Assembly: GCA_026996635.1 (NCBI GenBank)
Contig: JALWKH010000139.1
Coordinates: forward strand, 1 to 5,690
Length of the DNA: 5,690 nucleotides
From: Bacteroidales bacterium
GTDB lineage: Bacteria > Bacteroidota > Bacteroidia > Bacteroidales > JALTDM01
Reading direction: 5' to 3'
Every line of letters starts with the position of its first letter. Within the stretch, counting starts at the first letter, position 1. The translations under genes and the position numbers were made by a program. Below, in pieces: positions 1 through 5,022 of this stretch. The notes beneath the pieces were generated by a model that saw only the letters and a program-made list of their open reading frames with translations, searched no databases and was not told the origin of the DNA.

Positions 1-251
1 ATATCATATTCTTCTGGCAAAAAAGATAAATACTTATCTCCTTCTATTCTTTTTAAATAGTCTTTAATTTGTTTTACCTTAGAAATATCACCTTCCATCA
101 ATTTATTAATCAACAAATTACGCCCCTTTGAAATAATAAGTGATTTAGACGGCCTATAATTCAAAATTTCATTTTCTATCGTATCTACCTGTGCTGAAAT
201 AGGGTTAGAAAATAACATTAAAATAAATAAAAGCTTAAAGGCATTTTTCAT
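1..251 (-). CDS. N-terminal part of an exported protein of unknown function (cut by the window edge)
   Basis: An open frame starts at the ATG at 251-249 and runs off the window after 83 codons, so the C-terminus is not visible. The first 20 residues look like a Sec signal peptide: MKNAFKLLFILMLFSNPISA, with a basic start, a hydrophobic core and an A-x-A-like SA|Q end, so cleavage is likely before Gln21. There is no lipobox cysteine. The mature part begins QVDTIENEILNYRPSKS and continues as a charged, probably helical stretch (LMEGDISKVKQIKDYLKRIEGDKY). I recognise no domain; the pattern resembles uncharacterised secreted Bacteroidota proteins. GC is low, about 23% by hand count over 1-120, against roughly 43-50% in sampled suf stretches. 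A -7-like element lies about 30 nt upstream of the ATG, so the gene probably has its own promoter. The reading frame and signal peptide are seen; export is inferred; function is unknown. Confidence 0.8.
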   Translation of the reverse strand, partial: MKNAFKLLFILMLFSNPISAQVDTIENEILNYRPSKSLIISKGRNLLINKLMEGDISKVKQIKDYLKRIEGDKYLSFLPEEYD

Positions 252-281
252 TTCCAAAATACTTAAATTCAATACTGTTCA

Positions 282-289
282 CAAATATA
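282..289 (-). promoter_or_regulatory. Probable Bacteroidota -7 promoter element for the 251-1 gene
   Basis: On the minus strand this reads TATATTTG, an exact match to the TAnnTTTG -7 consensus of the Bacteroidota primary sigma factor. It ends 30 nt before the ATG at 251, a suitable distance for a short leader. No clear -33 TTTG box is visible 19-21 nt further upstream, so the call rests on the -7 match and its position alone. The surrounding DNA is AT-rich, where chance matches are common. Confidence 0.5.
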
Positions 290-314
290 TATAAAAAATA
301 AAACTCTCCGTGTT

Positions 315-337
315 ACCGCACGATTGCATCGTGTGGT
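315..337. repeat. Palindrome, 10-bp stem with TGC loop, related to 672-692
   Basis: Arms ACCGCACGAT (315-324) and ATCGTGTGGT (328-337) pair along all ten positions, with one G-T pair, around the loop TGC. Positions 316-340 resemble 672-696 in direct orientation at 20 of 25 positions, so this is one of two dispersed copies in the same intergenic region. Confidence 0.75.
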
Positions 338-372
338 TATAAACTCAAATTACGCGTTAGAAAAAGTATTCT

Positions 373-438
373 GGGGCTAAAGCCCCGTAATTGGTTCCAT
401 ATATTTATTTCCCCCGCCATAAATGACGGGGCTATTCA
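373..438 (+). repeat. REP-like two-hairpin element, copy A
   Basis: Hairpin 1 is GGGGCTAAAGCCCC (373-386), stem GGGGC with loop TAAA. It is followed by ATTGGTTCC (390-398) and hairpin 2 (412-431). In hairpin 2, CCCCG (412-416) pairs with CGGGG (427-431), C417 and A426 are unpaired, 418-419 pairs with 424-425, and the loop is TAAA. The tail GCTATTCA follows. The same parts occur inverted at 768-696, although ATTGGTTCC there lies outside hairpin 1 instead of inside it. Paired imperfect palindromes of this type are typical of REP elements moved by RAYT (IS200-like tyrosine) transposases; no such gene is in this window, so that link is inference. Confidence 0.75.
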
Positions 439-439
439 A

Positions 440-465
440 AAGGGTCTATTCATGAATTGCCCCTT
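440..465. repeat. Imperfect 26-bp palindrome centred on TTCATGAA
   Basis: The centre is at 452/453. The perfect core TATTCATGAAT is flanked by AAGGG on the left (440-444) and CCCTT on the right (461-465), which pair exactly. Inside, C446 pairs with G459 while 445/460 and 447/458 do not pair. It adjoins REP-like copy A directly. Similar GGGGC-AATTCATGAATT-GCCCC palindromes are, from memory, frequent in bacterial intergenic DNA. Confidence 0.6.
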
Positions 466-512
466 AATACAACCCGAACAAGCCTGTTTAATCATCTATC
501 ACCCACCTTAGT

Positions 513-552
513 CCTCTCCCGAAACATATTCGGGACGGGCTCTCAAGGGAGG
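513..552. repeat. Stem-loop with nested outer stem
   Basis: TCCCGAA (517-523) pairs perfectly with TTCGGGA (529-535) around the 5-nt loop ACATA. An outer CCTC (513-516) can pair with GAGG (549-552), leaving 536-548 as an asymmetric bulge. No U-tract follows on either strand, so it is not a classical intrinsic terminator. It looks like another dispersed intergenic repeat. Confidence 0.6.
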
Positions 553-560
553 AAAATATG

Positions 561-657
561 AATAACGAATATCCAATATTGAATACCGATTTTAGAAGGT
601 TTTATCATTTTTAATTCATCATTCGTTGTTCATTATTCGATATTCTAAAATCGAACC
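561..657. repeat. Inverted pair of heptamer-repeat arms (AATNNNG-type)
   Basis: The left arm reads as consecutive 7-mers AATAACG, AATATCC, AATATTG, AATACCG, ATTTTAG (561-595), then AAGGTT. The right arm, read on the minus strand from 651 to 617, is ATTTTAG, AATATCG, AATAATG, AACAACG, AATGATG. Both arms thus keep a 7-nt period with AA at the start and usually G at the end. The arms share a perfect 11-bp inverted match: CGATTTTAGAA (587-597) against TTCTAAAATCG (643-653), with a 45-nt loop. Comparable heptameric AT-rich strings are, from memory, common between genes in Bacteroidota; their function is unknown. Confidence 0.7.
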
Positions 658-671
658 TTTCCCCAATTTTC

Positions 672-692
672 CCAAACGATTGTTTCGTGTGG
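672..692. repeat. Second copy of the ACGATTG..TCGTGTGG palindrome
   Basis: CCA (672-674) and ACGA (676-679) pair with TCGT (685-688) and TGG (690-692); position 675 faces 689 as a mismatch, and the loop is TTGTT. Compared directly with 316-336 it matches at 17 of 21 positions, and the following ATAT resembles TTAT there. It lies directly against REP-like copy B. Confidence 0.65.
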
Positions 693-695
693 ATA

Positions 696-768
696 TGATT
701 AGCACCGTCTTTTAAGGCGGTGTTGAAATATCCACAATAAAATTTTGGCTTTAGCCACAGGAACCAAT
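696..768 (-). repeat. REP-like two-hairpin element, copy B (inverted relative to copy A)
   Basis: Read on the minus strand from 768: ATTGGTTCC (768-760), hairpin 1 TGGCTAAAGCCA (757-746), an AT-rich spacer, hairpin 2 (722-703) and the tail GCTAATCA. Hairpin 2 pairs CACCG with CGGTG, keeps the same C/A mismatch as copy A, and has a TT-AA-closed loop. Against copy A, the 27 nt of hairpin 2 plus tail (722-696 against 412-438) match at 22 positions, and two pairs of differences are compensatory. It lies 43 nt downstream of the HsdR-N stop codon, so in the transcript it could act as a 3' stabilising or attenuating structure; that is inference. Confidence 0.75.
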
Positions 769-810
769 CACGATTCAATTTTTTATTGCATAATTTGGGT
801 TTACAAAATC

Positions 811-1227
811 CTACTCTTCCCCATACCCGGGCAATTTGTCCGCAGGTATAAAATCATTCCCTTGTTTTTGCAAAATGTAAGTGGTTTTTCCGTTGGTAAC
901 AACAAGGTAAGAAGCATCGAGGGTCACGTTGTATGATGCTACTTGCGATACGGTTTCAGAAGTCAGTTTTACATCGGGGGCTTTGCACTCCACTATCATA
1001 AAAACACTGCCGTCCCTGTTAAAAACGGTAATGTCGGGTCTGCCTGTGTTTTGTCCTATTTTTATGGTAAATTCTGTTTTAATCAGGTTTTGCGGATAAC
1101 CTTTTTTCAACAGCAATTGCAAAAAACTTTGCCTTACGGCTTCTTCCGGTGTGAGCGGAACATATTTCCCCCGCGTTATGTCAAAAATATGCTTTTTGCC
1201 GTCTATTATTTTCAATTTAAAGTCCAC
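811..1227 (-). CDS. Small HsdR N-terminal-domain protein (PD-(D/E)XK nuclease fold)
   Basis: This 138-residue protein matches the stand-alone type I restriction HsdR N-terminal domain family seen in many Bacteroidota, usually close to 150 residues. The pattern is clear: LTPEEAVRQ (25-33), then GRPDI with Asp65, then VECKAP with Glu80 and Lys82, which together give the D...ExK nuclease signature. QVASY (94-98) fits the QxxxY motif of RecB-like nucleases. There is no helicase domain, and no HsdM or HsdS gene nearby, so it is not a complete restriction subunit. The real substrate and role are unknown; nuclease activity is inferred from the motifs. The start is unusual: the only in-frame start after the upstream stop is GTG at 1227-1225, 13 nt after the sufD stop. 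An out-of-frame ATG at 1247-1245 overlaps that stop. The stop codon is TAG at 813-811. Co-transcription with sufD is likely from the spacing. Confidence 0.85.
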   Translation of the reverse strand: MDFKLKIIDGKKHIFDITRGKYVPLTPEEAVRQSFLQLLLKKGYPQNLIKTEFTIKIGQNTGRPDITVFNRDGSVFMIVECKAPDVKLTSETVSQVASYNVTLDASYLVVTNGKTTYILQKQGNDFIPADKLPGYGEE

Positions 1228-1240
1228 AAGACAAGGCTTT

Positions 1241-2608
1241 TTAGCATTTTATTTCACACTTGTCGCACCTTGTCAAGTCTCCGCTCAATCTTTTTTCCAC
1301 CAAATTTATCACGGCATTTTTCACAGGTTCCACACTGATGTCCTTAATCACATCGTAAGCAAATGCGTTGAGAAGCATCAGCCTTGCAGTCTTTTGCGAA
1401 ATCCCCCTTTGTCTCATATAAAACAATTCGTCTTCGTTCATTTGCCCTACGGTTGCACCGTGACTGCAAACCACATCATCGGCGTAAATTTCCAATTGCG
1501 GTTTGGTGTACATTTTTGCATCACTTGTGAGCAAAATGTTTTTGTTCGTTTGCTCTGCATCGGTATGTTGCGAGTCTTTTCGCACCAAGATTTTTCCCGC
1601 AAAAGCTCCCGTTGCATAATCATCAATTATACCCTTGAAAAGCTCCTTGCTGGATGATTCGGCTTGCTTGTGGTCTATTAGTGTCCAATTATCAACGTGT
1701 TGCCCTTTGTCGACAAGGAATAATCCATACATTTCGTTGTAGCAACCCTTGCCGTCAATTGATGCTACGATATTATTGCGGACAACTCCGCCGTGAAGTG
1801 TGATTGTATTGGTTTTTACACTGCTGTTGTCGGTTTGGTGAATGTATGTAGATGTAAATTGATACGATTCGTTGTGGGCATTCTGCAAGCGAACATATTC
1901 TATATGCGAATTTTCAAGTGCAATAATCTGCATTACGGAATTGTTCAAAAAATACTTCGGGAAAATACTGTGTTCGCACAACAAAAATTTGGCTTGTGAA
2001 TTTTTTCCTGCAACAATCAAACTATGCGGCGAAACAAAAACTTCTTCCAAAGCGGAAACAAGATTTATGAGTTGAATCGGCGTTTGAGCCACAACATTAT
2101 CCGGCACATACACGAAAAAGCCGTCTTGGGCAAACATATTGTTAAGGGCAACCAATGGCGAACCTGTATTAAGATGCTTATTCAGGTAAGCATCGATAAT
2201 TTCCTTGTAGCCGTTTTCATATGCATACAGCAAACTTCCGTAAACTATACCTTCATCCGTTGTTTTTAACTTTTTGCCATCGTAATCATGAAACCAACCG
2301 TTGATAAGCATTACTGTTTCGGCATCCAAATCCGGCACATCACAAACAAACAAGTCTTTCGGATAAACTTTTGCCTTTTCGGGAGCGGTGTAGAACACAA
2401 AATCCGACTTCAAATGTTTTTTCAGGTCGGAATATTTGTAATCTTCCATCTTTTTGTGCGGCAGTTGTAATTTACCCGTTTCAAAAGCACTTGCCGCCTC
2501 ATTTGCAACATCATCGTATAAATGATGAGTTGTTTGTTGCAATTCGTTCTTTATATCGTTGAAAAAGGTCAAAAAGCCTTTTTCGAATTTTTCCACTTTC
2601 TTTTTCAT
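1241..2608 (-). CDS. sufD: SufD, Fe-S cluster assembly scaffold subunit
   Basis: SufD is the SufB paralogue in the cytosolic SufBC2D complex that assembles Fe-S clusters. This 455-residue protein has an N-terminal helical region with LPHKKMEDYKYSDL (49-62), the equivalent of the E-x-W-x-Y-T-x-L motif, then the right-handed beta-helix core, and a C-terminal helical domain with the family pattern ADDVVCSHGATVGQMNEDEL (376-395) and FYMRQRGIS. His383 in CSHGAT corresponds to E. coli His360, which acts with a SufB cysteine at the cluster-assembly interface. The last residues are CDKCEIKC, a CxxCxxxC tail (Cys448, 451, 455) that I recall from other Bacteroidota SufD proteins but not from E. coli. 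The start is the ATG at 2608, 14 nt after the sufC stop. A GAGGTG lies only 2 nt before it, too close for an ideal Shine-Dalgarno site. Length is normal and no lesion is seen. Confidence 0.95.
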   Translation of the reverse strand: MKKKVEKFEKGFLTFFNDIKNELQQTTHHLYDDVANEAASAFETGKLQLPHKKMEDYKYSDLKKHLKSDFVFYTAPEKAKVYPKDLFVCDVPDLDAETVMLINGWFHDYDGKKLKTTDEGIVYGSLLYAYENGYKEIIDAYLNKHLNTGSPLVALNNMFAQDGFFVYVPDNVVAQTPIQLINLVSALEEVFVSPHSLIVAGKNSQAKFLLCEHSIFPKYFLNNSVMQIIALENSHIEYVRLQNAHNESYQFTSTYIHQTDNSSVKTNTITLHGGVVRNNIVASIDGKGCYNEMYGLFLVDKGQHVDNWTLIDHKQAESSSKELFKGIIDDYATGAFAGKILVRKDSQHTDAEQTNKNILLTSDAKMYTKPQLEIYADDVVCSHGATVGQMNEDELFYMRQRGISQKTARLMLLNAFAYDVIKDISVEPVKNAVINLVEKRLSGDLTRCDKCEIKC

Positions 2609-2622
2609 AGCACCTCAAGCGG

Positions 2623-3381
2623 TTAAAACTGTTCTTTAATCCAACCGTATCCTTTTTCTTCGAGCTCAAGAGCCAATTCCTTTCCTGCTGTCTTTACTAT
2701 TTTACCCTTGTAAAGAATATGTACAATGTCCGGCACAATGTAATCCAACAACCTTTGGTAATGCGTAATTACGATAAATGACCTTTCGGGCGACCTCAAT
2801 TTGTTTACTCCGTTTGCAACAACACGCAGAGCATCAATATCCAGACCCGAATCGGTTTCGTCCAAGATTGCGAGTTTAGGCTCCAAAACAGCCATTTGGA
2901 AAATTTCGTTTTTCTTCTTTTCGCCACCGGAAAAGCCTTCGTTTACAGCCCTATTGGTCAGGTTTGTATCCATCTCCACAAGTTTCTGCTTTTCGCGGAT
3001 AAAGCGTAAAAACTCAGCTGCACTCATTTCTTCTTTGCCTTCATATTTTCTTTTGGCATTTACGGCAGCCTTCAAAAAATTCATCATCGTTACACCCGGA
3101 ATTTCCACGGGATACTGAAAACTTAAGAAAATGCCTGCAAGAGCCCTTTCTTCGGGCGGCATTTCCAACAGGTTTTTGCCGTAAAACAAAATTTCGCCTT
3201 TAGTTACTTCGTAACCCGGCTTCCCTGTGATAACGGCAGCCAATGTGCTTTTGCCGGAACCGTTCGGTCCCATTATAGCGTGTACTTCACCTTCGTTTAC
3301 GGTCAAATCTATGCCTTTTAATATCTCTTTGCCGTTTATTTCGGCGTGCAAGTTTTTTATTTCTAACATTTTATTACTCAT
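2623..3381 (-). CDS. sufC: SufC, ABC-type ATPase of the Fe-S assembly complex
   Basis: SufC is a soluble ABC ATPase; two copies bind SufB and SufD, and ATP-driven dimerisation reshapes the scaffold. All ABC motifs are present in this 252-residue protein: Walker [10 protein letters not shown] (38-46), Q-loop Gln89 in FLSFQYP, signature FSGGEKK (150-156), Walker B AILDE with Glu175, D-loop SGLD (178-181) and switch His207 in [11 protein letters not shown]. The [12 protein letters not shown] stretch and [12 protein letters not shown] are SufC hallmarks that separate it from transporter ATPases. Two starts are possible: ATG at 3381-3379 ([11 protein letters not shown]) or ATG at 3369-3367 (MLEIKNL). 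The second matches the usual family N-terminus; the longer one is kept because no ribosome site decides between them. Upstream is a 181-nt spacer from sufB, while sufD follows after 14 nt. Confidence 0.96.
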   Translation of the reverse strand: MSNKMLEIKNLHAEINGKEILKGIDLTVNEGEVHAIMGPNGSGKSTLAAVITGKPGYEVTKGEILFYGKNLLEMPPEERALAGIFLSFQYPVEIPGVTMMNFLKAAVNAKRKYEGKEEMSAAEFLRFIREKQKLVEMDTNLTNRAVNEGFSGGEKKKNEIFQMAVLEPKLAILDETDSGLDIDALRVVANGVNKLRSPERSFIVITHYQRLLDYIVPDIVHILYKGKIVKTAGKELALELEEKGYGWIKEQF

Positions 3382-3562
3382 CGATTTATATTTTTATTTT
3401 TTTTGAGTATCCAGATTATAAAACATATAAGATTCTGAAACAAGTTCAGAATGACATCTTCGGAATGTCCTTGTTCATAAAGTCATTGCTCTGAATAAAA
3501 AGAACACTAACAATTAACAACTATCTAATTAACACATTACCCTCATTAGCAAATTAACAAAA
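3382..3562 (-). other. 181-nt spacer between sufB and sufC
   Basis: This is the only long gap in an otherwise tight gene row. It is AT-rich, has no coding frame, and holds the tandem stem-loops and most of the octamer repeat listed separately. On the minus strand TAATTTTG (3565-3558) matches the TAnnTTTG -7 promoter consensus, but it lies 176 nt before the sufC ATG, has no clear -33 box and overlaps the repeat, so a secondary sufCD promoter is only a weak possibility. Confidence 0.7.
3432..3469. repeat. Two tandem stem-loops in the sufB-sufC spacer
   Basis: Stem 1 is ATTCTGAA (3432-3439) with TTCAGAAT (3445-3452), a perfect 8-bp stem with loop ACAAG. Directly next to it, GACAT (3453-3457) pairs with ATGTC (3465-3469) around CTTCGGA. 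On the minus strand stem 1 reads ATTCTGAACTTGTTTCAGAAT, split by its loop. From memory this is a very common dispersed intergenic repeat of the GTCATTCTGAAC type. No U-tract follows, so termination is unlikely; an RNA-processing or stability role inside the suf transcript is possible but unproven. Confidence 0.7.
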
Positions 3563-3568
3563 TTACCC
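3513..3568. repeat. Degenerate ATTARCAM octamer repeat running into the sufB stop codon
   Basis: Units on the plus strand are ATTAACAA (3513), ATTAACAC (3528), ATTACCCTC (3536), ATTAGCAA (3545), ATTAACAA (3553) and ATTACCC (3562). Those from 3528 onward are contiguous with a period of 8-9 nt. The last unit covers the sufB stop codon (3565-3563). It resembles the heptamer arms at 561-657 in style, though not in sequence. Confidence 0.5.
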
Positions 3569-5008
3569 TACGCTTCCTTCAAGCGTTATTTGCAACAACT
3601 TTTGGGCCTCTACGGCAAATTCCATTGGCAATTGCTTAATTACCTCTTTGGCATAACCGTTTACAATAAGTCCGACGGCATCTTCCGTTGAAATACCTCG
3701 CTGGTTACAATAGAAAATCTGGTCTTCGCTCACTTTAGAAGTGGTAGCTTCGTGCTCTACCACAGCCGTTTTATTTTCCACTTCTATATAAGGAAATGTA
3801 TGTGCCCCGCACTTATCACCCATCAGCAACGAATCGCACTGGCTGTAATTTCTGGCATTTTCGGCACCTTTCATTACCTTTACCAGTCCACGGTAACTGT
3901 TTTCGCTGTATCCGGCACTTATACCTTTTGAAACTATATGGCTTTTGGTGTTTTTGCCGATGTGAATCATTTTTGTTCCCGTGTCGGCTTGTTGGTGGTT
4001 ATTGGTTACGGCAACGGAATAAAATTCGCTGATGCTGTTGTCTCCTTTCAGAATTGTGCTAGGATATTTCCAAGTTATCGCCGAACCTGTCTCAACCTGT
4101 GCCCAAGTGAGCTTTGAATTTTCACCTTCACAAATTCCGCGTTTAGTCACGAAGTTGAAAATACCGCCTTTGCCGTCTTTATCGCCGGGATACCAGTTTT
4201 GTACCGTGCTGTATTTCACCTCGGCATCTTTGTGCACAATTATCTCTACTACAGCGGCATGCAATTGGTTCTCGTCCCTTTGCGGAGCCGTACAACCTTC
4301 CAAGTAGCTTACATAACTGCCTTCGTCGGCTATTATAAGTGTACGTTCAAACTGCCCCGTATTTGCGGCATTTATGCGGAAATAGCTTGACAATTCCATC
4401 GGGCACCTAACACCCTTGGGAATGTAAACAAACGATCCGTCACTGAACACGGCGGAATTTAGTGCCGCAAAATAATTATCACCTACGGGCACAACGGAAG
4501 CCAGATATTTTTTTACCAAATCGGGGTGGTCTTGAATCGCTTCGCTGATTGAGCAAAAGATTATGCCCAAGTTTGACAGCGTTTCTTTAAATGTTGTTTT
4601 TACAGATGTACTGTCAACGATGGCATCTACCGCCACACCTGCCAAAACCAATTGTTCTTCCAACGGGATACCGAGCTTGTTAAATGTTTCCAATATTTCG
4701 GGATCAACTTCGTCCAAGCTGTTGTATTTCGGCTTTTTTGGTGCGGCAAAATAACTTATTGCCTGATAATCGATTTCCGGAATACGCAAATGAGCCCACT
4801 GCGGCATTTCCATAGATTTCCACTTGCGGTATGCTTTAAGGCGGAAATCAAGCATCCACTTGGGCTCGTTTTTCTTTTCGGATATTTTCCTGATAATATC
4901 TTCATTCAGCCCGGGCGGAAAAATTTCTTCTTCAATATTACTTACAAAACCGAACTCGTATTCGCTTCCGGTTACTTTTTTCAGTATGTCATCGTCTTTT
5001 TTTGCCAT
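3563..5008 (-). CDS. sufB: SufB, Fe-S cluster assembly scaffold subunit
   Basis: SufB is the main scaffold of the SufBC2D complex; it receives sulfur and holds the nascent Fe-S cluster in the cytosol. This 481-residue protein is full length (E. coli SufB has 495). The N-terminal part has [13 protein letters not shown] (51-63). The beta-helix core contains [20 protein letters not shown] and [21 protein letters not shown], where Cys239 is the likely counterpart of the E. coli sulfur-entry Cys254. The C-terminal part has [18 protein letters not shown], with Cys391 corresponding to E. coli Cys405. [12 protein letters not shown] (418-429) carries the Glu-His-Glu at 418-420, matching E. coli 432-434. 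The end, [18 protein letters not shown], is canonical. The ATG at 5008 follows the upstream stop by 14 nt, and no strong Shine-Dalgarno site is visible. Residue equivalences are from recalled alignments, not computed. Confidence 0.97.
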   Translation of the reverse strand: MAKKDDDILKKVTGSEYEFGFVSNIEEEIFPPGLNEDIIRKISEKKNEPKWMLDFRLKAYRKWKSMEMPQWAHLRIPEIDYQAISYFAAPKKPKYNSLDEVDPEILETFNKLGIPLEEQLVLAGVAVDAIVDSTSVKTTFKETLSNLGIIFCSISEAIQDHPDLVKKYLASVVPVGDNYFAALNSAVFSDGSFVYIPKGVRCPMELSSYFRINAANTGQFERTLIIADEGSYVSYLEGCTAPQRDENQLHAAVVEIIVHKDAEVKYSTVQNWYPGDKDGKGGIFNFVTKRGICEGENSKLTWAQVETGSAITWKYPSTILKGDNSISEFYSVAVTNNHQQADTGTKMIHIGKNTKSHIVSKGISAGYSENSYRGLVKVMKGAENARNYSQCDSLLMGDKCGAHTFPYIEVENKTAVVEHEATTSKVSEDQIFYCNQRGISTEDAVGLIVNGYAKEVIKQLPMEFAVEAQKLLQITLEGSVG

Positions 5009-5022
5009 TTCTTACAAAATTT

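Larger units (their letters stand above)
252..810. other. 559-nt gene-free region: mosaic of palindromes and repeats
   Basis: No convincing coding frame crosses this stretch. It separates the 3' end of the HsdR-N gene from the start of the exported-protein gene. At its left end is the promoter element at 282-289. From 315 to 768 it is almost filled by palindromes and repeats, listed separately: 315-337, 373-438, 440-465, 513-552, 561-657, 672-692 and 696-768. The short pieces 338-372, 466-512 and 769-810 show nothing I recognise. No target-site duplication bounding the whole block was evident by eye. Confidence 0.8.

Noticed and set aside
513..552. Intrinsic terminator
   Set aside because: The stem is good, but no U-run follows on either strand and it lies about 260 nt after the nearest stop codon.
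561..657. Possible CRISPR array
   Set aside because: The units are 7 nt long, degenerate and contiguous, with no 20-50-nt repeats, no spacers and no cas genes.
703..757. Intrinsic terminator for hsdRN
   Set aside because: The hairpins lie suitably downstream of the stop, but neither is followed by a proper U-tract on the minus strand, and their match to copy A explains them better as repeats.
811..1227. Remnant of a full type I restriction HsdR subunit
   Set aside because: The length and ending are close to those of the stand-alone domain family, with an intact D...ExK motif and no helicase remnant downstream, so degradation is not needed to explain it.
745..2562. Plus-strand open frames of 60-168 codons opposite hsdRN and sufD
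   Set aside because: They lie antisense to strongly supported genes, contain no recognisable domains, and are rich in Cys, Phe and His as expected from reading the complement of real codons.
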